A stretch of DNA of 58,049 bases, taken from contig JAQUYC010000010.1 of assembly GCA_028692105.1 (NCBI GenBank), positions 1 through 58,049 on the forward strand, given 5' to 3'. The first letter of the stretch is position 1; each line of letters begins with the position of its first letter. The notes under the pieces were generated by a model. It made no database searches. It was not told the DNA's origin and saw nothing but the letters and a program-made list of their open reading frames with translations. Positions 44,117 through 52,650 of this stretch are shown piece after piece. This DNA is from Eubacteriales bacterium. Lineage in GTDB: Bacteria; Bacillota; Clostridia; Peptostreptococcales; Anaerovoracaceae. A program made the position numbers and the translations under genes.

Positions 44117-44150
44117 ATCTATTCCCAAAATTATGATTTTAGGAATAGAT
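44117..44150. terminator. Hairpin between convergent LysM and ruvX genes
   Basis: ATCTATTCC (44117-44125) pairs with GGAATAGAT (44142-44150), and AAAAT/ATTTT pairs further in. Neither side has a long T-run, but the position between two converging genes suggests a bidirectional terminator. Confidence 0.45.
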
Positions 44151-44180
44151 TATCATTTTCAAACAAGCTCCCTTCCGGAC

Positions 44181-44630
44181 TTACTCCTGCTGCTTATTCA
44201 TATTTCTGAGTTTATCCAGATATCCTTGTAAAATCAAAATTGCCGCTTGTTTATCAATAACTTCTTTTCTTTTTTTACGGCTTACATCTGCTTCAATCAA
44301 TACTTTTTCTGCCATCAGGGTCGTAAATCGTTCGTCTTGAAAGATCAAAGGAATTTCATGCATCCCGGAACTTCTCATTTTATTTTCCAGCATAGTCTTA
44401 AATTCATACACTTTGTCTGTCTGTATGCTGTTCGTTCCATTCAAATTTTTTGGTAGTCCAATCACTACTGTATCACAACCGTGTTCGCGTATCAAATCCA
44501 TGATCTTACCGGTGTCTTTTCGGATACCGACTCGACTTATGGTCATAAGTCCCTGAGCAGTAATAAGCAATTCATCGCTCAGTGCTACGCCGATCGTCTT
44601 ATCTCCTACATCTAATGCTATTATTTTCAT
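44181..44630 (-). CDS. ruvX: Holliday junction resolvase-like protein RuvX (YqgF)
   Basis: The 149-residue RNase H-fold protein has the YqgF signature IALDVGDKTIGVALSDELL at the N-terminus, IGLPKNLNGT, FQDERFTT and the late aspartate in KQAAILILQGYLD. The family is linked to pre-16S rRNA 5'-end processing and to junction resolution. In Firmicutes it normally follows ireB and alaS on one operon, as here, but a terminator separates it from ireB and the usual UPF0473 gene after it is missing. Confidence 0.93.
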   Translation of the reverse strand: MKIIALDVGDKTIGVALSDELLITAQGLMTISRVGIRKDTGKIMDLIREHGCDTVVIGLPKNLNGTNSIQTDKVYEFKTMLENKMRSSGMHEIPLIFQDERFTTLMAEKVLIEADVSRKKRKEVIDKQAAILILQGYLDKLRNMNKQQE

Positions 44631-44719
44631 AGTAATATGCTCTTCCCTTCTTTGTAATAATAATCATAGGCTGCTTAAAATTCCGTAAATATAAAGCGGT
44701 TATTCAGGCCTTATGATAT

Positions 44720-44752
44720 TAAATATAATAAAGCGGGCTGTTGAGCCCGCTT
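44720..44752 (-). terminator. Terminator after ireB (minus strand)
   Basis: Perfect nine-base arms AAGCGGGCT and AGCCCGCTT (44731-44752) are followed on the minus strand by TTATTATATTT. It is GC-rich and should end most alaS-ireB transcripts before ruvX. Confidence 0.8.
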
Positions 44753-44761
44753 TTCATATGT

Positions 44762-45010
44762 TTATTTTTTTAAAAATGCCCTAAGTAACTCTTCAACCAA
44801 GTCATCTCTTTCAATATGCCGAATAATGTTTCTGGCATTATTATGTCCCGTAATATAAGAAGGATCACCAGAGAGAATATACCCTACCATCTGGTCAATT
44901 GCATTATAACCTTTTTCTTCTAAAGCATTGTAAACAGTTCTTAGGATTTCTTCAGTTGTTTGCTGCCCTCCCTTATCCGGGCTGTTAAACAAGATAGTAT
45001 TCCTGTCCAT
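44762..45010 (-). CDS. ireB: IreB family regulatory phosphoprotein (UPF0297)
   Basis: The 82-residue product matches UPF0297/IreB from start to end, including MDRNTILFN, TVYNALEEKGYNAIDQMVGY, ILSGDPSYIT and NARNIIR. In Enterococcus IreB is a substrate of the kinase IreK and restrains cephalosporin resistance; the residues phosphorylated there fall in the TT pair near position 17. ATG at 45010 has AGAAGG eight bases upstream; the GTG three codons earlier does not. The alaS-ireB-ruvX order is conserved. Confidence 0.93.
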   Translation of the reverse strand: MDRNTILFNSPDKGGQQTTEEILRTVYNALEEKGYNAIDQMVGYILSGDPSYITGHNNARNIIRHIERDDLVEELLRAFLKK

Positions 45011-45115
45011 TCTGCTCACCTTCTTTCTATTACGTTATTATATCAAAAGCATAGTATCTTAAACAAGGGTGTTTAATAATATTTAATAATGTTGTAACAA
45101 TATTATTAAATGTGT

Positions 45116-47740
45116 TTAAATCAATGAACAAGCCATATCCAAAGCATCATTGATTTTAGAAGGATCCTTTGCCCCCGCCTGTGCCATGTCAGCCTTGCCG
45201 CCGCCGCCTCCTCCTGCTACTGCTGCAATTTTTTTAATCATATTGCCGGCATGATAACCTTTATCCAAAAGGCAGTCAGATACTGAAACCATAAACGTTG
45301 CTTTACCGTTGGTTTCCGTTGCAAAAACGATAATTACGTCATCATCACTTTGCGCTTTGATTTCATCTGACAGACTTCTCAGGTCATTAATATCTAAATC
45401 CTTGAAGGATTGTGTAATTAACCGGACGCCGTTAATTACCTTTGCATTGGCTATCATATCCGAAAGACCTGAATTCATAGTTTGCTTCTTAAGATCTTCC
45501 AGTTCTTTTTTTGCGGCTTTGTATTCATCATTAAGAGCAGTGATTCTGTTTAATAATCCCGCCGCATTAATTTTCAGTGCATCGGCAGCATTATGAATCA
45601 AATCCTCTTCTGCCCGAAGTTTATTATATAAACCCATACCGGATACTGCTTCAATCCTTCTGACTCCGGCAGCTACACCATTTTCGCTTATGATCCGGAA
45701 AGCACCTATTTGTCCTGAATTTATTATATGTGTTCCGCCACAAAGCTCTTTGCTATAATCCCCAACGGATACAACGCGAACAGCATCACCGTATTTTTCA
45801 TCGAATAAAGCTGTTGCTCCTGATTTCTTCGCTTCTTCAATAGACATGATTTGTGTATTTACCGGTAGAAAATAATTGATTTTCTCATTAACGATATCTT
45901 CAATTTCCTGCAGATTTTCTTTCGGAATCGCCTCAAAATGTGTAAAGTCAAAACGTAAACCATCAGAATTGACGCTGGAACCCGCCTGCTCCACATGATT
46001 GCCAAGAACATCTTTTAGGGCCTTGTGCAGAATATGGGTTGCGGTATGATTACGAGCAGTATTATTTCTCTTTTGCACATCTACTTGAGCGGTTACTTCA
46101 TGGCCTATTTCGATTTCGCCTTGTATTACAGTTATTTTATGAGAATAAATTTCTTTCAATTTAGTTACGGATAATACATTTATAAGCAGATCATTTCCGA
46201 TGATATTACCGGTATCACTGACCTGTCCGCCGCTTTCTGCATAGAAAGGAGTTTTATTCAATATGAGTATCCCTGTATCTCCTGCTGTTAATTTGTTTAC
46301 AGGCTTATTACCAAGTAAAAGCGCTTTTACCGTGCTTTTGCATGATAAAGTCTCATAACCTTTAAATTCTGTTGGTTCTACATCTATAAACATTGAGGCG
46401 TTATCTGACCAGCCTTCATCCTCTTCTGTTTTCCTGGCGGCTCTGGCTTGTTCTTTTTGGTGCATCATGTTATTGTTAAAGCCTTCAGTATCTGCCATGC
46501 ATCCGTTTTCCTCCAATATTTCCTGTGTCAGCTCTAATGGAAACCCATAAGTATCATAAAGCTTAAATACCTTATCTCCTGATAAAATATTTTCGCAAGA
46601 ACTATTTAATTCTCTGATATAATCGTGGATGATCGCTGTCCCTTGATCGATGGTAGAACTGAACTTTTCCTCCTCTATTGTGAGGATTTTATGGATGTAG
46701 TCTTTACGCTCTTCAAGTTCAGGGTAAGCACTTCCGGAAACTTCAATAACCTTTTGTGATAAATATGGCAAAAATGAGCCCTGGATCCCCAACAGTCTTC
46801 CATGCCTTGCAGCCCTTCGCAGAAGACGTCTTAAAACATAACCTCTGCCTTCATTGCTTGGGAGGATGCCGTCTGCAATCATAAAGGTCACGGAGCGAAC
46901 ATGGTCAGTAATTATACGAATAGATATATCTGTCTTAACCTTGCCTTGTTCATATTGTATCCCTGACAATTTAACAACCTCATTAAGAATATATTGAATT
47001 GTGTCTACATTAAAGATAGAATCAACATTCTGCATGATACAAGCAAGTCTTTCCAAGCCCATACCCGTATCAATATTCGGATGAGCAAGGAGTGTATAAT
47101 TTCCGGCATCATCTTTATTAAATTGTGTAAACACATGATTCCAGAATTCTACATATCGGTCACAATCGCAGCCCGGCTTGCAGTTTGGATTATCACAACC
47201 GTATTCTTCCCCTCTGTCAAAATATATTTCAGAACAAGGGCCGCATGGACCTGTTCCAATTTCCCAGAAATTATCTTCCTTTCCCAATGGAACGATTCTT
47301 TTCTCCGGCAATCCTATTACATTTTTCCAGATGTCGTATGCTTCCTGATCTTCTTCATATATGCTTGCCCACAATTTGTCCTCAGGCATTTTCAATACTT
47401 TAGTAATAAATTCCCAACCCCAGGTAAGAGACTCCACCTTAAAGTAATCTCCAAAGGAAAAACTGCCGAGCATTTCAAAAAATGTTCCGTGTCTTGACGT
47501 ATATCCTACGTTTTCTATGTCACCGGTTCGTATGCATTTTTGACAGGTTGTCATTCTTTTGCTTGGAGGTGTCTCAAGTCCTGCAAAATATGGTTTTAAG
47601 GGTGCCATGCCTGAATTGATGATAAGAAGACTCTTGTCTTTTTCTGGGACCAGAGAAAAGCTTTTTCTCGCATAATGATCTTTTCCCCGGTAAAATTCTA
47701 TAAACATGTTCCTTAATTCATTTAATCCTATATTATCCAT
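45116..47740 (-). CDS. alaS: Alanine-tRNA ligase
   Basis: The class II synthetase of 874 residues has the catalytic domain with GTFFEMLGSFSFGDYFK and CMQN-type motif 2, an editing domain with the zinc site HTATHILHKAL and CGGTHI, and a C-Ala domain ending in a glycine-rich AGGGGGGKADMAQAGAK. ATG at 47740 has GGAGGG eight bases upstream; the track-style TTG one codon earlier is not needed. No T-box is present in its leader of about 100 bases. Confidence 0.97.
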   Translation of the reverse strand: MDNIGLNELRNMFIEFYRGKDHYARKSFSLVPEKDKSLLIINSGMAPLKPYFAGLETPPSKRMTTCQKCIRTGDIENVGYTSRHGTFFEMLGSFSFGDYFKVESLTWGWEFITKVLKMPEDKLWASIYEEDQEAYDIWKNVIGLPEKRIVPLGKEDNFWEIGTGPCGPCSEIYFDRGEEYGCDNPNCKPGCDCDRYVEFWNHVFTQFNKDDAGNYTLLAHPNIDTGMGLERLACIMQNVDSIFNVDTIQYILNEVVKLSGIQYEQGKVKTDISIRIITDHVRSVTFMIADGILPSNEGRGYVLRRLLRRAARHGRLLGIQGSFLPYLSQKVIEVSGSAYPELEERKDYIHKILTIEEEKFSSTIDQGTAIIHDYIRELNSSCENILSGDKVFKLYDTYGFPLELTQEILEENGCMADTEGFNNNMMHQKEQARAARKTEEDEGWSDNASMFIDVEPTEFKGYETLSCKSTVKALLLGNKPVNKLTAGDTGILILNKTPFYAESGGQVSDTGNIIGNDLLINVLSVTKLKEIYSHKITVIQGEIEIGHEVTAQVDVQKRNNTARNHTATHILHKALKDVLGNHVEQAGSSVNSDGLRFDFTHFEAIPKENLQEIEDIVNEKINYFLPVNTQIMSIEEAKKSGATALFDEKYGDAVRVVSVGDYSKELCGGTHIINSGQIGAFRIISENGVAAGVRRIEAVSGMGLYNKLRAEEDLIHNAADALKINAAGLLNRITALNDEYKAAKKELEDLKKQTMNSGLSDMIANAKVINGVRLITQSFKDLDINDLRSLSDEIKAQSDDDVIIVFATETNGKATFMVSVSDCLLDKGYHAGNMIKKIAAVAGGGGGGKADMAQAGAKDPSKINDALDMACSLI

Positions 47741-47847
47741 CAATTAAACCCTCCTGCAGCAGTAGCTTCCATCTATTTAAAAGCTTTGAAATTGCTTGAT
47801 ATATTATACACTACGGTTTAACCGCAGTACTCTTAATTTTAGTCGAT

Positions 47848-47876
47848 ATTATATCACAAACACCCTTCCTTTTCCA
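47848..47876 (-). promoter_or_regulatory. Sigma-A promoter of alaS-ireB
   Basis: On the minus strand TGGAAA (47876-47871), a 17-base spacer and perfect TATAAT (47853-47848), with TGA giving an extended -10. The leader to the ATG would be about 100 bases. The whole 47741-48048 gap also holds the divergent promoter for the reductase and no gene. Confidence 0.6.
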
Positions 47877-47907
47877 TTAATTTTATTGAAGTAAGAATCA
47901 TAAATTA

Positions 47908-47936
47908 TTTAAAGCATGAAACATAAAACTTATAAT
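47908..47936 (+). promoter_or_regulatory. Candidate promoter of the aldo/keto reductase
   Basis: TTTAAA (47908-47913), 17 bases, TATAAT (47931-47936). The region also has a second TATAAT at 47962 and the small palindrome ATACTTCAAGTAT just before it, so the exact start is uncertain. Confidence 0.45.
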
Positions 47937-48048
47937 AAAGTCTTTCGTGTGATACTTCAAGTATAATAAAATCTGTGTTATTATAACTAATGCAAGGAAT
48001 CTTCCTCTGCTTACAGGCACTTAAACCTCAGAGATTATGGAGAAGCGT

Positions 48049-49005
48049 ATGAAAAAGAATCTGTTGGGAAATACGGGAATAAAGGTTACAGAGGTTGGGT
48101 TCGGGGTTTTAACAGTTGGAAAAACCCAACTAAACTTGTCAGTTGAAGAAGGTGCATCTGTCCTGAGGTATGCATTGGAACGCGGAATCAATTTTCTGGA
48201 TACAGCTGAGTATTACGAAACCTATCCATATATAAAAAAGGCTTTAAAGGGCACAAATTTTGAACCTGTTATTGTCTCTAAAAGCTTAGGCTTATCATTT
48301 AGCTCGATGTCAAAGGCTATTGAGAATGCAAGAATTGCATTAAATCGCGATTATATTGATATATTTCTGCTTCATGAAGTAAGAAATGATCCGGATTGGG
48401 ATTATCGGTCAGGAGCCTGGGAATGCCTTCAAGAGGCTAAATCTAAAGGCCTCGTGAAGGCTATCGGTGTTTCTACTCACCATGTGGATATTGTGGCAAA
48501 AACATCTGAAATCAAAGAAATAGATGTTTTGTTTCCTCTGATCAATTTTCGCGGGCTCGGCATCCGAAAAGGCATTGTTTTTGGAACAAGAGAAGAGATG
48601 GAAGCTGAAATAAAGAAAGCTGCTGCTGCAGGAAAAGGTATTTTCGTAATGAAGGTATTCGGCGGAGGCAACCTCACGGGGCATTATTTGGAAGCGATTC
48701 AATATGTAAGAGAGTTAGAGGGAATTACTTCTATGATGATTGGTTTTGGTCATCATCATGAAATTGACAGAATACTGGAAGTAATGGATGGTACAATCGA
48801 TCCGGAATACAAACCGGATCTGACATTGAAAAGAATCCGTATTGATCAGGGAGATTGTGAAGGCTGCGGAGCCTGCATCAAGAGATGCCCTAATCATGCG
48901 ATATTTAGAAATAAGTTTGGTATAGCAGAAGTCGATCATGAACTCTGTCTTACTTGTGGATATTGTGCACCCATATGTCCGGTCAGGGCAATTATTATGT
49001 TTTAA
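48049..49005 (+). CDS. Aldo/keto reductase fused to a two-cluster ferredoxin domain
   Basis: The 318-residue protein joins an aldo/keto reductase barrel (about 1-260) to a C-terminal bacterial ferredoxin domain with two cluster motifs, CEGCGACIKRCP and CLTCGYCAPICP. The reductase tetrad appears complete: aspartate and tyrosine in LDTAEYYE, lysine in VSKSLG, histidine in LLHEV. Such fusions could pass electrons between ferredoxin and NAD(P)H-linked carbonyl chemistry, but the substrate is unknown. ATG at 48049 has GGAG six bases upstream and is preferred over 48037. It is the only plus-strand gene after 44 kb. Confidence 0.88.
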   Translation: MKKNLLGNTGIKVTEVGFGVLTVGKTQLNLSVEEGASVLRYALERGINFLDTAEYYETYPYIKKALKGTNFEPVIVSKSLGLSFSSMSKAIENARIALNRDYIDIFLLHEVRNDPDWDYRSGAWECLQEAKSKGLVKAIGVSTHHVDIVAKTSEIKEIDVLFPLINFRGLGIRKGIVFGTREEMEAEIKKAAAAGKGIFVMKVFGGGNLTGHYLEAIQYVRELEGITSMMIGFGHHHEIDRILEVMDGTIDPEYKPDLTLKRIRIDQGDCEGCGACIKRCPNHAIFRNKFGIAEVDHELCLTCGYCAPICPVRAIIMF

Positions 49006-49087
49006 AAATGTGGCTGTCGCCGCTACTTCTTTTTTTCGTCCGATTTTTATCTGATAGATCCGATAAAATCCATTATCTATTCAAATA

Positions 49088-49119
49088 AAAGACTGCGCAT
49101 TTATGCATGCGCAGTCTTT
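49088..49119. terminator. Bidirectional terminator between the reductase and nifU
   Basis: Perfect 13-base arms AAAGACTGCGCAT (49088-49100) and ATGCGCAGTCTTT (49107-49119) around a six-base loop, with A/T-rich sides that give short U-runs in both directions. It serves two converging genes. Confidence 0.85.
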
Positions 49120-49120
49120 A

Positions 49121-49561
49121 TTACTCTTCTTCATGATGCTCGTCAATTTCCAAATCCGGATTAAAACCTTTCAATCCATCTAATATTAATCCGTTTTTTT
49201 GGGCGTATTCATAAATTGCAGATTTAACAGCCTGTTCCGCAAGCACTGAGCAGTGAATTTTCGGTCCGGGGAGTCCACCCAACTCATCTATAAAGTTTTT
49301 ATTTGTCAAGTTTAGAGCTTCTTCCAATGTCTTGCCTTTAATCATGTCAGTTGCAACACTTGAAGAAGCAATAGCTGATCCGCAGCCAAATGTCCTGAAT
49401 TTTGCATCGACTATAATATTGTTTTCTATCTTTAGCTGAATCTCCATCATATCTCCACATACAGGGCTTCCGTAAGTCCCGACAGCATCCGGATTTTCCA
49501 TAGCACCTGCATTGTGAGGATTCATGAAATGATCCATCACTTTATCATTATACATTCCCAT
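49121..49561 (-). CDS. nifU: Iron-sulfur cluster scaffold protein NifU/IscU
   Basis: The 146-residue product holds the three scaffold cysteines C35 (SPVCGDMM), C60 (FGCGSA) and C104 (KIHCSVLAEQA), plus the acidic D37. It is the short NifU-N/IscU form, without the thioredoxin-like NifU C-domain. ATG at 49561 overlaps the end of nifS, with AAAGGA about 12 bases upstream. The pair gives the minimal ISC-like system common in clostridia. IscR, often at the front, is absent. Confidence 0.93.
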   Translation of the reverse strand: MGMYNDKVMDHFMNPHNAGAMENPDAVGTYGSPVCGDMMEIQLKIENNIIVDAKFRTFGCGSAIASSSVATDMIKGKTLEEALNLTNKNFIDELGGLPGPKIHCSVLAEQAVKSAIYEYAQKNGLILDGLKGFNPDLEIDEHHEEE

Positions 49562-50735
49562 TATTACACCATGTCCTTTCTTTGCTGAAAGCCGAAAAGC
49601 CCCTAAGCTTCTCAACGATCTTAACTATTTCTTCTACTGCGTAATCAATATCTTCTTTAGTTGTGAAATCACCTACTGTAAATCTTATAGAACTATATAT
49701 CTTTTCTAAAGGAATACCTAAAGAACTGAGTACATGAGATGGCGTAAAGCTTGCAGATGAACATGCAGAACCGGTCGATGCGGAAATACCTCTTGAATCC
49801 ATATACAACAGCAATGCTTCACCTTCTGCATAATTAAACGTGAGATTAATATTGCCGGGAAGCCGGTGCTCCATATCGCCGTTGATATCAACATCTTCTA
49901 ATTTTGAAGTGATCTCTTTAACAAAATAATTTCTTAGTTCGGAGACTTGTTTTATATGCTTTTCCAAATTTGCCCCTGCTAATTCTGCTGCTTTTCCGAA
50001 CCCAATTATGCCAGTCATGTTTTCCGTGCCCGCTCTTCGCTTGTTCTCCTGCGCTCCTCCGTTCATAAAGCTTGGGATTACAACTCCTTTTTTAATATAT
50101 AATGCACCGACACCTTTAGGTCCATATATCTTATGAGCGGACATTGACATCATATCAATACCCAGCTCTTTGACATTGATCGGAATATTTCCCAAGGCCT
50201 GGACTGCATCTGTATGGAACCATATTCCATGGCTTTTCGCTATTTCTGCAATTTCCTTTATTGGCTGTATGGTTCCTATTTCATTATTTGCAAACATGAT
50301 GCTTATAAGGATAGTTTTATCTGTGATTGAGTTTTTTAGCTCCTCAAGGCTGATGCACCCTTTGCTGTCAACTTTCAGGTAAGTTACGTCATACCCTTCC
50401 TTCTCTAAGTATTGACATGTATGAATTAATGCGTGGTGTTCGATCGCTGAAGTAATAATATGGTTACCTTTTGCTTTTTTTGCTCTTGCTGCTCCGATTA
50501 CTGCCCAATTGTCAGCTTCCGTACCGCTTGATGTAAAATATATCTCACGCTCTTCTGCGCCGATTAATTTTGCAATCTTTTCCCTTGCCTTATTCAGGTC
50601 AGATTTTGCACTGAGCCCTATTCCGTATAAGCTGGATGGATTGCCGAATTTTTCGGTGAAATATGGGAGCATTTCTTCTAATACTTCTTTTTTAACAGGA
50701 GTAGTAGCTGAATAGTCTAAATATACTTGGCGCAT
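49548..50735 (-). CDS. nifS: Cysteine desulfurase NifS/IscS
   Basis: This PLP enzyme delivers sulfur from cysteine to the scaffold. The 395-residue product starts with the hallmark VYLDYSATTP, has PLP lysine K202 in MSAHKIYGPKG, and the catalytic cysteine C325 in TGSACSSASFTPSHVL. AAGGAGAG precedes the ATG. It has its own promoter (50880-50907) and a two-hairpin leader of about 138 bases. The last residues overlap the nifU start, so the two are coupled. Confidence 0.95.
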   Translation of the reverse strand: MRQVYLDYSATTPVKKEVLEEMLPYFTEKFGNPSSLYGIGLSAKSDLNKAREKIAKLIGAEEREIYFTSSGTEADNWAVIGAARAKKAKGNHIITSAIEHHALIHTCQYLEKEGYDVTYLKVDSKGCISLEELKNSITDKTILISIMFANNEIGTIQPIKEIAEIAKSHGIWFHTDAVQALGNIPINVKELGIDMMSMSAHKIYGPKGVGALYIKKGVVIPSFMNGGAQENKRRAGTENMTGIIGFGKAAELAGANLEKHIKQVSELRNYFVKEITSKLEDVDINGDMEHRLPGNINLTFNYAEGEALLLYMDSRGISASTGSACSSASFTPSHVLSSLGIPLEKIYSSIRFTVGDFTTKEDIDYAVEEIVKIVEKLRGFSAFSKERTWCNNGNV

Positions 50736-50760
50736 GTTACTGCTCTCCTTTCAGCTTAAC

Positions 50761-50794
50761 ATTCTGTCCGGTGCTTTAGCACCGCCGACAGAAT
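50761..50794 (-). promoter_or_regulatory. nifS leader hairpin 2
   Basis: ATTCTGTC and GACAGAAT pair, as do inner GGTGC and GCACC, with an unequal internal loop between. On the minus strand this ends 25 bases before the nifS ATG and close to its ribosome site. No T-run follows, so it is not a simple terminator. Confidence 0.65.
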
Positions 50795-50803
50795 TTATGC
50801 TAA

Positions 50804-50833
50804 GATTTCCAAAATCTACGATTTTGTGAAATC
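50804..50833 (-). promoter_or_regulatory. nifS leader hairpin 1
   Basis: On the minus strand GATTTC pairs with GAAATC and CAAAATC with GATTTTG, around the loop GTA and one bulged A, giving about 13 pairs. Next to it lies a second near-copy of the sequence (AAATCTATCGTATTTTG), which could pair alternatively. Confidence 0.65.
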
Positions 50834-50879
50834 TATCGTATTTTGTTATTCAAATCTGTTTGTACTATTTTACTCCTTT

Positions 50880-50907
50880 ATTATACCAACTATTTTTAAA
50901 ATATAAA
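50880..50907 (-). promoter_or_regulatory. Promoter of nifS-nifU
   Basis: On the minus strand TTTATA (50907-50902), a 16-base spacer and TATAAT (50885-50880), with TGG giving an extended -10. It implies a leader of about 138 bases carrying both hairpins. Confidence 0.55.
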
Positions 50908-50978
50908 CAGCTATTTTAGCAATCCAGGCAAATATATCCCAGTATTTCTGTGGGGAATGTGTGTATAACAAATTTATT

Positions 50979-51428
50979 TCATATAATGGGGTTAAATTCA
51001 GACAGCCTATATCCGTTTCTCGTTGATTTCAAGACGACCGAGTATTTATTATCGCTTACGTAATCGATACTTAAATCACTCATATGCCAACGAATATGAG
51101 TATTAAGTGAGACATACTCGAACAGTTTCTTCTCTTGTTCTGTTTCAATGAATTCCATATATTTAACAATATCAATCTGGCTCGCCTCTGCATTTCTTAA
51201 ATAGTTGATGTCCTCCGATAATAAGGGATATGTTTCTATTTTTCCCAAACTCCTTTCCGCTTCATCTATCTCAATTCTGCCATAATATGCGTCTTGAAGC
51301 ACCTCAGTACGCTCTTGTATCAATGTCTCGGCTATTTTGACACACGATTGCTCACTGAATCCGGAAAAAATTCCTGCAATGATCACAATAATCGCAGGAA
51401 GGCTTAGAAGTTTATAGTATTTTTTCAA
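50979..51428 (-). CDS. Hypothetical single-pass exported protein
   Basis: This 149-residue protein starts with a basic stretch LKKYYKLL and one hydrophobic segment (about 8-25), followed by an extracytoplasmic helical part rich in acidic residues, and a short beta-rich tail. I recognise no family. TTG at 51428 has GAGGTGG six bases upstream; an upstream in-frame extension to 51548 would run through a terminator. A perfect 17-base palindrome lies just upstream. It is flanked by nifS and the DUF896 gene. Confidence 0.65.
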   Translation of the reverse strand: MKKYYKLLSLPAIIVIIAGIFSGFSEQSCVKIAETLIQERTEVLQDAYYGRIEIDEAERSLGKIETYPLLSEDINYLRNAEASQIDIVKYMEFIETEQEKKLFEYVSLNTHIRWHMSDLSIDYVSDNKYSVVLKSTRNGYRLSEFNPII

Positions 51429-51443
51429 GTTTGTCCACCTCGC

Positions 51444-51460
51444 TTTTAGTAATACTAAAA
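51444..51460. promoter_or_regulatory. 17-base palindrome upstream of the exported unknown
   Basis: TTTTAGTA and TACTAAAA are perfect mirror halves around one central base. It lies about seven bases upstream of the ribosome site, so it could be an operator or a small mRNA hairpin. Confidence 0.45.
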
Positions 51461-51469
51461 CTATAAAAT

Positions 51470-51506
51470 AAAAACAGCGTGAAAAATGTTTAATCACGCT
51501 GTTTTT
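51470..51506. terminator. Terminator after the DUF896 gene
   Basis: Twelve-base arms AAAAACAGCGTG and CACGCTGTTTTT give a strong stem with U-runs in both directions. It lies 11 bases downstream of the DUF896 stop on the minus strand. Confidence 0.85.
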
Positions 51507-51517
51507 AGCTATATATT

Positions 51518-51730
51518 CTATTGTTTTTCTTTGCCTTTTTCGACACAATTGTTCGGGTTATCATCTGAAAAGCGTATTGTTTCCAAATGTCTTTTAAAAT
51601 GTTCGCGAAAGCTTTTCAGATATTCCGCTCTCAGCTCTTCCTGCTCTTTCTTTTCATCGGGTGTAAGTGTTTCCTGTTTCGATTTTTTGGCAAGTACATT
51701 GATTCGATCCATTTTTTCCTTTAGCAGCAT
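51518..51730 (-). CDS. DUF896 family protein (YnzC-like)
   Basis: The 70-residue product has the DUF896 helical hairpin core: MDRINVLAKKSKQETLTPDE then KKEQEELRAEYLKSFREHFK. Bacillus YnzC belongs to the SOS-linked yneA-yneB-ynzC operon, though the role is unknown; here the gene is 8 kb from the yneA-like gene and follows spo0A. AGGA seven bases before ATG at 51730 is the ribosome site. Confidence 0.9.
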   Translation of the reverse strand: MLLKEKMDRINVLAKKSKQETLTPDEKKEQEELRAEYLKSFREHFKRHLETIRFSDDNPNNCVEKGKEKQ

Positions 51731-51744
51731 AATTTTTTCCTATT

Positions 51745-52548
51745 CTATCCTACTTTTCGTTCAAGTCTCAGTTTATCAGCTATAATTGCTATAAATTCAC
51801 TGTTTGTCGGTTTGCCCTTATCGTTATGCACAGTATATCCGAACAAATTGTTTAGAGTTTCAATTTTACCACGGTTCCAAGCCACTTCTATAGCGTGCCT
51901 TATTGCTCTCTCCACTCTGCTTGGAGTAGTGTTATTCTTTTTGGCTATTGCCGGGTACAGTTCTTTTGTTACTGCACTTAAAAGATCCATATCTTCAACT
52001 ACCATCGTGATGGCATGTCTTAAATACTGATACCCTTTAATATGTGCAGGAACGCCCACCTCATGAATAATATTTGTAATATCTATTTCGAGGTCATGTT
52101 TCTTTGACTCATCCTTATTAATAATCGATTTTGATATGTTTCCTTTATTAGGCAGTATAATTGTATCATCATGCCCGGAAAGTTGAAATATTCTTTTTGC
52201 AAGAATATTTAGATCAAATGGTTTAACGACATAATACTCGGCACCAAGACGAATGGCTTTTTGAGTTATAGATTCCTGCCCAACAGCTGATAACATGATT
52301 ATCTTTGGCATTTTTTCCAGATTCATTCCGTTTAATTTCTCTAATACTGCAAGACCGTCAAGATATGGCATAATCATATCAAGTATCAGCACATCAGGCT
52401 TTTCTTTGAAGGCTGCTTCTACTGTCTGCATCCCATCATGTACTGTAAACACAATCTCAATATCTTGTTGAGTATCAAAGAAATCTGTGAGAATTTCGCA
52501 GAAGTCCTTATTGTCGTCAGCTATTCCAACTCTAACTTTGTTTGTCAT
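51745..52548 (-). CDS. spo0A: Sporulation master regulator Spo0A
   Basis: Spo0A is the response regulator that commits the cell to sporulation. The 267-residue product, exactly the Bacillus length, has a receiver domain with acidic pocket D11-D12, phospho-acceptor D57 in LILDMIMP and the lysine of VVKPF. Its DNA-binding domain includes [25 protein letters not shown] at 52548 has AAGGGGG eight bases upstream. The kinases and Spo0F/B are not in the window; clostridia usually lack Spo0F/B and orphan kinases act directly. Confidence 0.97.
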   Translation of the reverse strand: MTNKVRVGIADDNKDFCEILTDFFDTQQDIEIVFTVHDGMQTVEAAFKEKPDVLILDMIMPYLDGLAVLEKLNGMNLEKMPKIIMLSAVGQESITQKAIRLGAEYYVVKPFDLNILAKRIFQLSGHDDTIILPNKGNISKSIINKDESKKHDLEIDITNIIHEVGVPAHIKGYQYLRHAITMVVEDMDLLSAVTKELYPAIAKKNNTTPSRVERAIRHAIEVAWNRGKIETLNNLFGYTVHNDKGKPTNSEFIAIIADKLRLERKVG

Positions 52549-52595
52549 TGACAAATCCCCCTTAACTTTACGCAAATTTTTCTATTTTCCTTTCT

Positions 52596-52602
52596 TGTCG
52601 TA
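52596..52602 (+). promoter_or_regulatory. Possible second 0A box
   Basis: TGTCGTA differs from the 0A box TGTCGAA at one position and lies between the promoter and the spo0A start, where binding by Spo0A~P would block transcription. A seven-base match is weak evidence. Confidence 0.3.
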
Positions 52603-52621
52603 CATAATTCCCTATGTTCTT

Positions 52622-52650
52622 ATAGTAAAGAAATCCCATTTCATTTTCAA
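52622..52650 (-). promoter_or_regulatory. Sigma-A promoter of spo0A
   Basis: On the minus strand TTGAAA (52650-52645, five of six) and TACTAT (52627-52622, four of six) are separated by 17 bases. The leader would be about 65 bases. A sigma-H-like -10 (AGGGAATTA) sits downstream but its -35 candidate is too far away. Confidence 0.5.

Noticed and set aside
47741-47847. Possible T-box or riboswitch before alaS
   Set aside because: A leader of about 100 bases with one small CGGTT/AACCG palindrome and none of the conserved T-box sequence.
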